Assembly: GCA_017993835.1 (NCBI GenBank)
Contig: JAGOLX010000005.1
Coordinates: 132,019-196,018, forward strand
Source of the DNA: Phycisphaerae bacterium
Lineage (GTDB): Bacteria > Planctomycetota > Phycisphaerae > Sedimentisphaerales > Anaerobacaceae
Reading direction: 5' to 3'
Length of the DNA stretch: 64,000 nt
Below, in pieces: positions 17,211-26,645 of this stretch (its first letter is position 1; each line of letters begins with the position of its first letter). The notes beneath the pieces are model-generated. The model worked only from the letters and a program-made list of their open reading frames with translations, was not told the DNA's origin and ran no database searches. The translations under genes and the position numbers were made by a program.

Positions 17211-19148
17211 TCAGGGCGCGACTTTCACGAGGGCCTCGCACCACTGGCGGAGGTCCCAGGGGCCGACCTGGACATCCGCAGTGACGACGCAGACCTCGCC
17301 GGGGGATCGATCGCCGACTCTCAGCTTGAACGAGATTTCGACCTGCTGCCCAGGCCGGGCGGTGACAGAGGTTTCGTTCGGCTCAATCCTGCACCCTTGC
17401 GGCGGATTCACCGCAACGGTGAACGTGTTCGCGGTGGGGGAGTGGTTGAGGATCTTCACCGCCAGATTCGTCCACCGGCCCGCCTGGACCTCTTGCCCAT
17501 AGGGGTGGATTCGGGCCCACTGCTCGTCGATGCCATAGTTGGGCTCGTCCCAGGGGAACAGCTCCCGCAGCAGCTCAGCTCGTCGTTTGAAGACGCTCTC
17601 CATGTGCTTCAACTGGCCGGCATCGAAGCGGAAGGGCTCCAGGACGTGCTCGTTGATGAGCAACGCGTCCGGCGGGATCGTGTGCTGCACAAGGTCCAGA
17701 CAGCGGAGATAGCCCTCGCCCGGATGGAGCAGGTTGCGGTTCTGCAGGCAGTAGTCGTCCAGTCCGGACGGCGTGAAGGAGTCACCGACGAAGAAGATTC
17801 GCTCGCCCGTGTCCCGCTCGACCAGCAGGGCATCGTGGTAGATCGTCTGGCCGGGGAAGTCATAGAAGGTCAGCGTGAACTCCTTCCATGACACGCGATG
17901 GCCATCCGGCACGACGGTGATCGCGTCGATGGCGTTGGCGGTCATCGCAGGCAGGCGGTAGTCTCCGGGCCGTCTGGTGGCATCCTCCATGACCGGCGTG
18001 ACATAGACCGGGCAGGGATTGTCCTTGAGGAAGTCGTTGATCCGGTCGGTATGGTCGTCGTGATAGTGCGTGATGAACAGGCCTTCGATTCTGGTCAGAC
18101 GCCCCTGGTCCTTGAGCTTGCGAAGTTCCTCGATGATGGCGGTGGACCCACAGTCGATCAGAAAGCCCGATTTGTCGCGGGCGAGGACCAGCCGGCTGTT
18201 GTGGATCGGCACGATCCAGTCCGGCGGGGCCTTCTCGATGGTCGCTGCGTAGAGCATCCAGGAGACCGTGCCGCCGGCGCCCAGGGCACGAGCCGCGAGA
18301 ACGTCGTACTGATCGTGGAAATACCATCGGCCCGCGCTGATGGACAGGTAGTTCTCATAGGCCGCCTCGAGCCTGCGAATCAGGCGTTCGATTGCGACGG
18401 CTGGCTCGCGGATAACCGGCCCGCGGGCCGGGACGAGCAGATCAGGCTTCTGTGCGGCCACTTTCCTCAGGCTGGCGATGAGGTCGCCGATTCTGCCTGC
18501 GTAGCCGTGATATCCCCCGATTTGGGCCTGTGCCACCGCGTCCTGGAGGCTGTAGAGGTCCATGATCCGCCCGTCGCCATAGATCAGATCGCCCACGAAG
18601 GCGTACCTGAGCCCGTCGATTTCGACGAGATAAGAGACCGACCCTCGCGTGTAGCCTGGTGTATCCAGCACGTGTACGGTCAGGTCCCTCCAGGAGATCC
18701 GGTCGCCCTCCCGGACCGTCCGGCCCACTCGTATGGGTGCGACCGGCACGCGGGTGCTCTGCTGGGCGTAGTCGTGGAACCGCTTGTCCCAGAAGGCAGA
18801 CCAGAACTCCTGGGCCTTCGAGAACTGATCGGCTTCGCTGGCGGGCACGACCGATTCGGCGCCGCCATCCACGAGGGCCCGGCCCGCCCAGGCGATGTCC
18901 CGCCGGGCGTGCGTGAACAGCACGATCTCGGCCGTCTTCCAGGATTGTTGCGGATCGCCGTAGACGACCAGCCTGCGGCCGTCGCGCTCGATGGCGACGC
19001 CATTGACCGGGCCGGGACGGATGCTCACGTGTGGGCTCAGCGCCTCTGTGACGCCTCCGAGACAAAGGTCGGGGATTGTCGTGACGAGAAACGAGCCTGC
19101 GATGGCAGTGGCCCAGTTTCGCAAGGAGGATACGCTGATCTTACACAT
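17211..19148 (-). CDS. Exported tandem metallo-beta-lactamase-fold protein, first domain degenerate
   Basis: 645-residue exported protein with two MBL folds and a C-terminal beta-sandwich (~540-645). The second domain has the full signature H361-x-H363-x-D365-H366 (HYHDDH), then FVGDSFTP and LLINEHV, so it can hold two metals. The first domain (~40-260) keeps the fold landmarks (VLDTPGYTRGSVSYLVE, FVGDLIYGDGR), but the HxHxDH motif reads HARRDI and the TPGH histidine is tyrosine, so it is probably catalytically dead. ATG 19148 follows AGGGAG at good spacing and starts a signal peptide; GTG 19175 is the alternative. It is the third gene of the CotH operon, 52 bp after the LTD gene. Substrate unknown. 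Confidence 0.8.
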   Translation of the reverse strand: MCKISVSSLRNWATAIAGSFLVTTIPDLCLGGVTEALSPHVSIRPGPVNGVAIERDGRRLVVYGDPQQSWKTAEIVLFTHARRDIAWAGRALVDGGAESVVPASEADQFSKAQEFWSAFWDKRFHDYAQQSTRVPVAPIRVGRTVREGDRISWRDLTVHVLDTPGYTRGSVSYLVEIDGLRYAFVGDLIYGDGRIMDLYSLQDAVAQAQIGGYHGYAGRIGDLIASLRKVAAQKPDLLVPARGPVIREPAVAIERLIRRLEAAYENYLSISAGRWYFHDQYDVLAARALGAGGTVSWMLYAATIEKAPPDWIVPIHNSRLVLARDKSGFLIDCGSTAIIEELRKLKDQGRLTRIEGLFITHYHDDHTDRINDFLKDNPCPVYVTPVMEDATRRPGDYRLPAMTANAIDAITVVPDGHRVSWKEFTLTFYDFPGQTIYHDALLVERDTGERIFFVGDSFTPSGLDDYCLQNRNLLHPGEGYLRCLDLVQHTIPPDALLINEHVLEPFRFDAGQLKHMESVFKRRAELLRELFPWDEPNYGIDEQWARIHPYGQEVQAGRWTNLAVKILNHSPTANTFTVAVNPPQGCRIEPNETSVTARPGQQVEISFKLRVGDRSPGEVCVVTADVQVGPWDLRQWCEALVKVAP

Positions 19149-19200
19149 TGTCCGTCTCCCTACTTCGAATGTCACGGATCAGACTCTGCACACCCGACAC

Positions 19201-20454
19201 TCAGTCGTTCACGGCTCCCGGTGTCGGAATGGTCGCCTGCCAGTTGTTCGGGTCGTTGCCATACCGCGACGGATAGGTGCGGTTCAGAGAGTGGCCTTGC
19301 CCATCCGCCTCGACGGGCCAGGGATCGATGTCGTCAGCGAAGTTCTCGCCGTGGGCGCCGTCGCTGTAGGCGACGCGGTCCACCTCGATCCAGTATCGCG
19401 TGCCAAGGTCGTCCACGTCTCCCGGCTTGAGCAACCGGAGTTCTTCCCCACTGTTGGCGAGCTTGCCGCTGACCCAGGACAAGATCTTCGCGCCCGTGGG
19501 GACAGGGTACTGCTGTTGCACGGCCGCCAGGTCCCTCGCCAGCAGGACGTGTTCCCCGGGATCGAGCGTGACGGGCTCGTCCGTCGGAAAAGAGAAGTTG
19601 ATCCCGGAGTCGTCCCTGAGCCGCCAGGGCAGCCCGCAGGTGTAGTCGTAGAGGGTGACGGACGCATTGCTGACGTTGAGCAGCTCGATGTACTCCGCGT
19701 CGTCATCGGAGGCCGGATGATACATGATCTCGTTGATCACGACCGGCCCGACGCGAGGATAGGCGTTGGCGGCGCCTGGCGTCACCTCGCTCATCGTGAC
19801 GAAATGGCACGTCCCATCGCTTTGGAGATGTCGGCCGAACGAGTAGCTCGTCTCCGACGCTTCGAACGACTCGATCACCAGGCAATCGGGGAAGTTGGGG
19901 TCGTCGCCGGAGGACAGGCAGGCGACCTCGCCGTTCTCGCTGAAGGCGAAGGCGGTCTGAACACCCGGATCGAATGGATTGGCGAAATGCGTCGCCTCAT
20001 AGAACGTGAGGTATCCGCAGGGATCGATGATCGTCCCGGGGGCGATCTCGTACCGCCGCAGGTCGCGCTCGTTGTCGCTGAGGAACCAGCCTCCGATGTC
20101 GACCGGGACGCTGCTGACGTTGTGCAGTTCGATCCAGTCCGAGGCTTCGTCGTGAGCATGGGCGAGCAGTTCGTTGATCACGATCGGACAACCGCGTTTC
20201 TGCCACTGATCTGAGAACAGGGCCAGATCCCGCCAGTCCACGACTCCGGTCCCGTCGAGGTCCGACGCGGTCGCGGATTCCGCCCGCCAGGTCCGGGCGA
20301 AGAGGGCCCAATCGAACCCATCGACCCGACAATCGCGATTCAGGTCGCCGAGCGGGCAGTCCGCATACGCGGCTGTCCAGAGGACCCATGGAATGACAAC
20401 TGAAACGAATGCGGTCTTCAACGTTGACACCTTCCGTATCTTCCTGTTCTGCAT
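19201..20454 (-). CDS. Exported lamin-tail-domain protein with dockerin-like N-terminus
   Basis: 417-residue exported protein. After the signal peptide (ending near AAYA-D), residues ~32-90 form a dockerin type I-like pair of calcium loops (GDLNRDCRVDGFDWALFA and SDLDGTGVVDWRDLALFS). Two lamin-tail domains follow (~92-230, IVINELLAHAHDEASDWIEL; ~240-400, VVINEIMYHPASDDDAEYIEL). LTDs are beta-sandwich modules of large bacterial surface proteins, thought to mediate binding. The two LTDs closely resemble the last two of the upstream CotH protein, suggesting a duplication with loss of the kinase part. The ATG lies 3 bp after the stop of that gene, so translation is probably coupled. Confidence 0.85.
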   Translation of the reverse strand: MQNRKIRKVSTLKTAFVSVVIPWVLWTAAYADCPLGDLNRDCRVDGFDWALFARTWRAESATASDLDGTGVVDWRDLALFSDQWQKRGCPIVINELLAHAHDEASDWIELHNVSSVPVDIGGWFLSDNERDLRRYEIAPGTIIDPCGYLTFYEATHFANPFDPGVQTAFAFSENGEVACLSSGDDPNFPDCLVIESFEASETSYSFGRHLQSDGTCHFVTMSEVTPGAANAYPRVGPVVINEIMYHPASDDDAEYIELLNVSNASVTLYDYTCGLPWRLRDDSGINFSFPTDEPVTLDPGEHVLLARDLAAVQQQYPVPTGAKILSWVSGKLANSGEELRLLKPGDVDDLGTRYWIEVDRVAYSDGAHGENFADDIDPWPVEADGQGHSLNRTYPSRYGNDPNNWQATIPTPGAVND

Positions 20455-20457
20455 CGG

Positions 20458-23400
20458 TTACTGACCTGGGGACGGCGCCGCCGCCTTCCAGTTCTCGGGG
20501 TGGTTGCCGTACGCCGCGGGATCGATCCGCGTCAGCGAGAGGCCTGTGCCGTCTGCTTCGACAGGCCAGGGATCGATGCCCTGGGCGAAATCCTCCGGAT
20601 GGGAGCCGTCGCTGTAGGCCACCCGGTCCACTCGAATCCACTCGAACTCGCCTTCTTCGTCCGGAGGGCCCGGCCGGCTCAGTTGGAGGGTCCCGGTCCC
20701 GTTGGCCAGGCTGCCCGTTCCCCAGGCGATGACTTTCACCCGGTTCGAGACCCCGTACTTGGATCGCACCGCGTCCGCGTTGTGGGCCAGCACGAGGTAT
20801 GCGCCTGCGACCACAGTCACGGACGAATCGCTCGGGAACAGCATCTCGATCCCCAGGTCATCCGCGCCGTTCGTGAATCGCCACGGACGTCCGCCGGCGG
20901 CGTCGTACAGGGTCACCGTCTGGTCGCTGATGTTGAGCAGCTCCACGTACTCGACGTCCTCGTCGTCCAGCGGGTGATACATGATCTCGGTGATCACGAT
21001 CGGCCCGACGGCTGGCGAGGCATTCGTCCGGCCCGGCGTCGGCTCGGTGAGAGCCACGAAGTCGTACTCGCCCTCGCCGACCTGCCAGCGGCCCAACGCG
21101 ACGCCGGCCTCGGAGGCGCCGAACTTCTGTCGCTCAAGGTAGCCGGTCAGGAGCCCGTCGGCGCCGGAAAGGAGATACAGGGTCTCGCCGTCCTTGCTCA
21201 GGCCGAAGGGCGTCGTGCAGCCGGGATCGTCCGGATTGCCGAAGTGCTCGTTCTCGGAGAACACCAGATATCCGCCCGCCGGCAGGCTCGTGCCGGAGGC
21301 AATCCGATATCTGGTCAAATCGTTGGCGTCGTCCGACAGATACCAGCCTCCGATGTCGATGGTCTCGGACGTCGTGTTGTGCAGTTCGATCCAGTCGGGC
21401 CCGACGCCGGACGAGTTGGCGAGCAGTTCGTTGATGACGACGGCGCCGGATTCGACGAGGGCCTTCGCGATGTCGCTTGTGCCCGGCGAGCCGCCGGGAT
21501 AGACGCTCGACCGCCAGGCGGCTGGCTCGTTCAGGTCTGCTGCAATCTGCGGGCTCGCGACCGTCAGGGAGAAGCCGTCGCCGTCGGTCAGGTCGTACCA
21601 GTCGTCCGCGTATTCGAATCGCTGAATGAGTTCGCCCGCCGCGTCCACCAGTTCGATGGTTTCACCCGCGTTGTCCAGACTGCCGGCGTACTGGCCCACA
21701 ACGGGCAGGCCGGCGCCATAGCGGGCCTCGAATGCGGCGATGTCCTTGACCAGCAGGCAATAGCCTCCCGCAGGCAGCTCGGAACTGGTGAACGTGTGGT
21801 CGATCCCCTTGGTGAATCGGACGAGGTTCAAGTTGATGGTCTCGTTGCCGATGTTGGTCAGCTCGATGAACTCCGCGTTCGGATCGTCGGGGTTGCCCGT
21901 GTCCGCGGGATGGTACATGATCTCGCTGATTCGCAGGCTTTCTGCGACGGGCCCAACCGCGAAGACCGCTTCGTTCAGGGCGCTCCAGACGCCGTTGCTC
22001 AAGGCTCGGGACTGGACGCACACGCTGGCGGACAGGGCAATCGGGTCCGTGTACCGAACGACGTTGGAGACTTCCGTGTCCTCGGGCTTCTTGCCTCCGA
22101 TGAGTTCGACCGAGATCAAGAAGTCCGAACCGGACGCGCCCTGGTTCAGGCCGTGGATGGCGAGCAGGTTCGCGCCGGCCTGAAGGCTGCCGATCCGACT
22201 GCTCAGATCGAACGACTCGAAGTTCATCGCGAGGGAGTCGGAATGGCTGGCGGAAGCCGCCGAGTTCCAGGCGGGAGTCCCGTTGAACAGGGCCCGCTGG
22301 AGCTCCGTGCCGTTGAGATAGGCGATGAATCCGTCGTCGTAGCGGACGTTCAGCGTGAGCGTGTCCAGGCCTTCCAGCATCGTCGGGGTGAGCGTGAACG
22401 GGATGCGGATGTAGCAGGTCGCATTTTTCGACGCCATCGAGGTTTCGACGTCGATGCTGAAGTAGGGCTCGTACCCGCTGTTCAGTTCGTAGCCGACGCC
22501 GCCGATGCCGGCCTGCCAGGCGGAGTCGTTGAAGGCGGGATCGGTCCGCCATGCGTTGTCGATTGGTCCGGCCGGCACGAGCACTCGCTTCGACGCCTTC
22601 TGGGCCACGAGCGTGACGGTCTCGATCTGCTGAGCGGGCGTCCCGGACTCTCGCGGATCGGTCCCGTCGAGCGTGTACCAGATATCCCCGGCGCCGGCGG
22701 TCATGGACAGCGCCGCGCCGGTCCCGGCGTATCCGCCGTGCTGCGCGACGCCATCGACGTAGAACTCCGGAGCGGCCACCGCCGGATACAGGTTGGCGCT
22801 CTTGAGCCAGCCCAGGACCTGGTTGGTCCTGGTGGGGAAGAAGCTCGCCAGCTTGTTGTTCTGGGTCTTGAGCCAGTCCTGGCGCGTGTAGGGCAGGGTG
22901 CGTCGGTTGTCGCCCCATCGGGCGGATTCGCCGACGATGGCGCGGTCGATCTGATCCATCCTGACCTGGTACAGCTCGGCTGTCGCCGGGTAGCTCAGCG
23001 GGCCGTTGTGGAAGAAGCAGCGGTGGACGATGTCTGCGAACTTCATGCGGTAGTCCGCGTTGGCCGCCAGCTTGGCATGGAGGTCATCCGGACTCTCGCC
23101 GATGTCGTTGCCGCCCTCGGTGGTATGCTCAGCGTCCCACGAGTGGAACCGCCACTTGCCGTCGGTTGTGTTGCGGTGCGTAGCGTACCAGTTCTTGTGG
23201 GGCCAATCGTGGTTGCCGGCGTACCAGTTTGCCAGCAGGTAGGCGATGTAGTCGTCCACGTCGAGCAGGTTGCAGAGGGCCTGGTACTTCGACGCATCGG
23301 TCGGACTGGCGGCCACCGCGTTGGCGGCGGCCAACAGAGCGTTGTAGTTGGTCCTGGCGTTGCCGCCTGTACCGCTATTGATGACGTTGCCGGCGTCGTG

Positions 23401-25008
23401 TTTGATCGCGTCGTACTCGTCCTCGTCGCCGCCGAAGATCTCCGCCGCCCAGGCGTGGTCCGGCCGCTCGTGGATGTAGTACATGCCCCAGTAGAGCCCG
23501 TTGAGGTAGATGTGGGCGAAGGCGCCGTGAGGGGAGTGGCCCCCGATCACGTTGTGCAGGTCGGCGACGTACTGATCCTGGATATACGTCGCGGTGTCAC
23601 GTTGGGGCGAATTGGTGGCATGGAGCCAGGAGTGGTTCAGAACCCCATCGAGCACGAGGGTGTTGCACTGCTGGACGGGAGAATCGGGAAAGAACGCGAA
23701 GTCGAGCTTGGAGGGTCCGCCCGTGGGGGTCCCGTCGTCGGTCTCCGTCTTGAAGCGGGGACGCATCGAAAGCTTGAAGGTCTTCCAGCGGTCCAGGCTG
23801 GTGCCGCCGCCGTCGTGGTTGACGCCACCCTGCATGGCGATGGCGCAGTTGGCCTGGATCGTCTCCCCGGTTGCCGGGTCGAAGTACTCCAGTGACGCGA
23901 CACGCTCGGTGCCGTCCTGAGACTGGTTGATGTAGATGCCCTTGGAACCGAACCAGTCGTCGATAGGCATCACCAGCGAGATCGTCGGGGTCGCTTTCAA
24001 GTCGTCGCGGATCGTGCTCGCATAGAGACCGCTGAAGAGATCCGTGCCGTTCTGGCCGATGACGTCGGGGTCCATCTGATAGTCGCCGGTCGCGCCTTTG
24101 CCCCACGATGTCGGGCAGCCATTGGGTGTGACCTGGGCCCTGGTCTGAGGGTTCGTCGCCTGGTTGATGACGTCGTCGAGGAAGATGTACGTGTGTGTGA
24201 CGATGTTCGTGGGCAGGTAACCGGGTTTGTACGCGACCGCCCGCAGGCACGTGGTCGTGCTGATGGGGATCGGGCCGGTGTAGAGCGCGCCGGTGGGGAC
24301 GCCGAGTTTCGGATCGAAGGGGGACGTGCCGTCGAGCGTGTAGTAGACGGCCGCGCCGGTGGTCGGCGTCGTCACCGTCACGGAAAACGGCTCCGTGCAG
24401 AAGCCTCGCTCATGGCTGAACGCGATGCCGGCGACGCGGCCGGAATAGGTGACGATGTTGCGTGCCCTCGGGGTCGGCAACCCCATGTACCGCCAGTCCT
24501 CAAGGTGGTCCGGGTTTCGACCGTACGAGACGTCCGGGACCTGCTCGTCGAACTCGACGCGGTCGATTGCGGTGGCGCCGTCGGCGTCGAACAGGGCGAT
24601 CCGATCCCCAGCGGCGCTGAGCTTGAATCCCGCGTGCAACCCGGAGTCGTCGATATCCCCGTCGAGCCAGATGAGCAGGAATCCGCCCGGCGCCACGGTG
24701 GTCTCGGCCAGCCGCCCGAGCGGGATCTGCCACTGGGTCGGGTCGTCGGGATCGTCCGTCAGGTACAGGCCCGCGGCGTCGACGGTACTCGTCCCGGCGT
24801 TGTAGAGTTCGACCCAGTCGTCATACTGCCCCTGGGGGTCCTTGGCGGTGGTGCTATTCGATGCCAGGACCTCATTGATGAGCAGGGCAGGCGAAGCGAG
24901 CATTTCGATGTTCGTCGGGCCGGCATCTTCTCCCCGTCCGATAACAGGGCGGGCGCAGGCGATCCACGCCAGAACGAAGAATGCCGCGACGAACAGCCTA
25001 ACCCTCAT
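20458..25008 (-). CDS. Giant exported CotH-kinase-like protein with lamin tail domains
   Basis: 1516-residue exported multidomain protein. In order: signal peptide; LTD (~40-185, LLINEVLASNSTTAKDP); chitobiase-C-terminal-like beta domain (~195-285, AVYYTLDGTSPFD); CotH-type kinase-like domain (~350-690, with GVNHDGGG, HIYLNGLYWGMYYIHERPD, YDAIKHDAG and RFHSWDAEHT); a second YTLDGTDP domain; a beta-sandwich (~790-960); and three further LTDs (~985-1130, 1165-1310, 1320-1500). CotH of Bacillus is a spore-coat protein kinase; the bacterial surface homologues are uncharacterised. GGCGGAG lies about 8 nt upstream of the ATG. It is the first gene of a three-gene unit read from the promoter at 25132. 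Confidence 0.88.
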   Translation of the reverse strand: MRVRLFVAAFFVLAWIACARPVIGRGEDAGPTNIEMLASPALLINEVLASNSTTAKDPQGQYDDWVELYNAGTSTVDAAGLYLTDDPDDPTQWQIPLGRLAETTVAPGGFLLIWLDGDIDDSGLHAGFKLSAAGDRIALFDADGATAIDRVEFDEQVPDVSYGRNPDHLEDWRYMGLPTPRARNIVTYSGRVAGIAFSHERGFCTEPFSVTVTTPTTGAAVYYTLDGTSPFDPKLGVPTGALYTGPIPISTTTCLRAVAYKPGYLPTNIVTHTYIFLDDVINQATNPQTRAQVTPNGCPTSWGKGATGDYQMDPDVIGQNGTDLFSGLYASTIRDDLKATPTISLVMPIDDWFGSKGIYINQSQDGTERVASLEYFDPATGETIQANCAIAMQGGVNHDGGGTSLDRWKTFKLSMRPRFKTETDDGTPTGGPSKLDFAFFPDSPVQQCNTLVLDGVLNHSWLHATNSPQRDTATYIQDQYVADLHNVIGGHSPHGAFAHIYLNGLYWGMYYIHERPDHAWAAEIFGGDEDEYDAIKHDAGNVINSGTGGNARTNYNALLAAANAVAASPTDASKYQALCNLLDVDDYIAYLLANWYAGNHDWPHKNWYATHRNTTDGKWRFHSWDAEHTTEGGNDIGESPDDLHAKLAANADYRMKFADIVHRCFFHNGPLSYPATAELYQVRMDQIDRAIVGESARWGDNRRTLPYTRQDWLKTQNNKLASFFPTRTNQVLGWLKSANLYPAVAAPEFYVDGVAQHGGYAGTGAALSMTAGAGDIWYTLDGTDPRESGTPAQQIETVTLVAQKASKRVLVPAGPIDNAWRTDPAFNDSAWQAGIGGVGYELNSGYEPYFSIDVETSMASKNATCYIRIPFTLTPTMLEGLDTLTLNVRYDDGFIAYLNGTELQRALFNGTPAWNSAASASHSDSLAMNFESFDLSSRIGSLQAGANLLAIHGLNQGASGSDFLISVELIGGKKPEDTEVSNVVRYTDPIALSASVCVQSRALSNGVWSALNEAVFAVGPVAESLRISEIMYHPADTGNPDDPNAEFIELTNIGNETINLNLVRFTKGIDHTFTSSELPAGGYCLLVKDIAAFEARYGAGLPVVGQYAGSLDNAGETIELVDAAGELIQRFEYADDWYDLTDGDGFSLTVASPQIAADLNEPAAWRSSVYPGGSPGTSDIAKALVESGAVVINELLANSSGVGPDWIELHNTTSETIDIGGWYLSDDANDLTRYRIASGTSLPAGGYLVFSENEHFGNPDDPGCTTPFGLSKDGETLYLLSGADGLLTGYLERQKFGASEAGVALGRWQVGEGEYDFVALTEPTPGRTNASPAVGPIVITEIMYHPLDDEDVEYVELLNISDQTVTLYDAAGGRPWRFTNGADDLGIEMLFPSDSSVTVVAGAYLVLAHNADAVRSKYGVSNRVKVIAWGTGSLANGTGTLQLSRPGPPDEEGEFEWIRVDRVAYSDGSHPEDFAQGIDPWPVEADGTGLSLTRIDPAAYGNHPENWKAAAPSPGQ

Positions 25009-25103
25009 TGCGTGCTCCGCCTTTCAGCTCCTGTGCAGCCCCAGACTGATGAACGCTTGTGCCCAGTTCCCACCCAGCCGAACAGGGCGGGTGGTACTAC
25101 CCT

Positions 25104-25132
25104 ATTTTAACAGATTCACGTCCCCAGGGCAA
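25104..25132 (-). promoter_or_regulatory. Promoter of the CotH-LTD-MBL operon
   Basis: On the minus strand, TTGCCC (25132-25127), a 17-bp spacer and TAAAAT (25109-25104) fit the local promoter consensus. The leader to ATG 25008 would be about 90 nt. No other strong signal was seen between the CotH start and the truD end (25009-25246). Confidence 0.55.
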
Positions 25133-25246
25133 CCTTTGATCGGTCCTGGGGGTAGAATGGGTCGTGCTCGTGGGCGGCGCGATGTTGTGTGCTTCAATCG
25201 ACGAAACGTTGATTCTGTCGCGATTCGCGGCTGTGTCGCGTCTGAT

Positions 25247-26509
25247 CTACTCTTGCGGTTCCGGATCGCCTGCCTCGGGGGCTCGGTCCTTCGTGATCTC
25301 GGAGATCAGAGTCGTCGCGTAGCAGCCGGCGTCGAGCTCGAATCGCAGTTCCAGGTACGGCCCGAGGTCGTCCAGGCCGGCGGTCAGGTCCGCGTTCTTT
25401 GGCTGGAACCGCAGGGGACGACGCCCGCCTCGGGCGCCGAGGCGGCTCATGTGGCCCGATTCGCTCTCGCCCAAAGCCTCGGCTTCGAGGAGGGGATTCT
25501 CGATCTCGCCCGCCGGACCGGTCAGGCGGGTCGTTCGCTGGCCCAGCAGGGGGCCGGTCGGACTGATCTCGAACCGCTCGCAGCGGGGTTGTTCCACCTC
25601 GACCTGCTCCACGCGGAAGCACGCGCCGTTGTCGTGCTTGTAGGCCATGTCGCCGACGAGCAACTTGTCGATATTCGGCATCCGCTCGGCCAGCACGCGA
25701 TTGAACAGGTCGGACTGGTAGGCGGAGACGAACAGGCCCTGGAGGTGCTTGTCCACGGTGAACAGGCCTCGCTTCTTCTTGCCCTTGCCCGTGATGATCG
25801 CCCGCAGGGCGCGACGGTGGTCGGCAAACTGGCCGGGCCAGGACTGGAGGGCCTCCTCGTAGCGTCCTTCCTCGTACAGGGTCCGGGCCTGCAGCACCGC
25901 GGCGGAGTCCGCATCGGGGTCCGGCCGGCCCAGGAACTGGTCCATGAACTCCTCCGCATCGTTGCGGGCGAGGGCCCTGCCCAGGAGGTGGTTGTTCCGA
26001 TGGTTGCCGAATCGCTGCGGGCCGAAGTAGTTGGGCACACCCCTTCGGATCAGGACGGCCAGACCCGACTCCGCGATCTTGTGGGCCTCTTCCAGTGGCA
26101 GCGCGAGCTGGCGAAGGCGGACCGCGAAACGATTGCCTCGCAGGTGGCCGGGTTTGAGCTTGTTCGTGTGCCGGCTGGTCTTCAGGACCTGCACCTGGGC
26201 CAGCGAGAGTTGCTCCAGAAGTTCGGGCTGGATGTGCTCGATGGAGATCCACTGGCGGGCGACCGCGTGGGCGTCCTTGAGGCCCGCGGTGCCGATGTCC
26301 CGGCGCTGGATGTTCAGAGCCCGGGCGATGCGGTCCAGGGCCTCGCGGGTCCCGAGTCCCTTCTTCTCGATCTGGGCGAAGACGTGCGTTCCCGACCCAC
26401 ACGGCTCGTACGCGGGCAGCTCCTCGACGAAGAAGTCCTCGGGACGGGTCTTGACGACCCCGCCCACTCCGGGCAGATCCTCGGTCAAAAACGGCAATGA
26501 AACAGGCAT
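25247..26509 (-). CDS. truD: tRNA pseudouridine synthase TruD
   Basis: 420-residue cytoplasmic enzyme that makes pseudouridine-13 in certain tRNAs. The catalytic aspartate is D79 in the TruD motif AGLKDAHA, next to D80 of the E. coli enzyme. Other TruD segments are KTRPEDFFVEEL, RGNRFAVRLR, the GVPNYFGPQRFGN motif II and LFVSAYQSDLFNRVL. A poorly conserved charged tail (after ~395) is extra. The ATG at 26509 has no Shine-Dalgarno. Its upstream DNA is the outward end of an AT-rich inverted repeat that also lies before the divergent peptidase gene. Confidence 0.93.
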   Translation of the reverse strand: MPVSLPFLTEDLPGVGGVVKTRPEDFFVEELPAYEPCGSGTHVFAQIEKKGLGTREALDRIARALNIQRRDIGTAGLKDAHAVARQWISIEHIQPELLEQLSLAQVQVLKTSRHTNKLKPGHLRGNRFAVRLRQLALPLEEAHKIAESGLAVLIRRGVPNYFGPQRFGNHRNNHLLGRALARNDAEEFMDQFLGRPDPDADSAAVLQARTLYEEGRYEEALQSWPGQFADHRRALRAIITGKGKKKRGLFTVDKHLQGLFVSAYQSDLFNRVLAERMPNIDKLLVGDMAYKHDNGACFRVEQVEVEQPRCERFEISPTGPLLGQRTTRLTGPAGEIENPLLEAEALGESESGHMSRLGARGGRRPLRFQPKNADLTAGLDDLGPYLELRFELDAGCYATTLISEITKDRAPEAGDPEPQE

Positions 26510-26514
26510 AGGAA

Positions 26515-26638
26515 TTTACTATTTGCGATTTACGATTTACTATTTGGACCAGCGCGCGTCCGGATGCTCATCGGACCTGTTTGCGCCGACGGTGCAGGTC
26601 AGTAGTCGAATCGTAAATGGTAAATCGCAAATAGTAAA
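26515..26638. repeat. AT-rich inverted repeat between divergent truD and mtfA-like genes
   Basis: A perfect 19-bp inverted repeat, TTTACTATTTGCGATTTAC at 26515-26533 and its complement at 26620-26638, with an 86-bp GC-rich loop. It is strikingly AT-rich for this DNA. Both outward ends carry AAATAGTAAA followed by an AT-rich -10-like hexamer 3-5 nt before each start codon (TAAATT for truD; TAAAAT at 26635-26640 for the peptidase). The element may therefore act as a two-way, nearly leaderless promoter; that is inference. Confidence 0.8.
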
Positions 26639-26645
26639 ATAGAAA

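Noticed and set aside
17200-17211. 12-bp palindrome AACCCGCGGGTT between convergent stops as a bidirectional terminator
   Set aside because: No loop and no U-tract; the stem would be only 4-5 bp once a loop is formed.
19201-20454. Dockerin-like repeats as evidence of a cellulosome
   Set aside because: No cohesin-bearing scaffoldin is in the window, and such calcium-loop pairs are common in planctomycete secreted proteins without cellulosomes.
20500-23895. 1131-codon plus-strand frame opposite the CotH gene
   Set aside because: No family motifs; the minus-strand frame contains clear LTD and CotH motifs and a signal peptide with a promoter.
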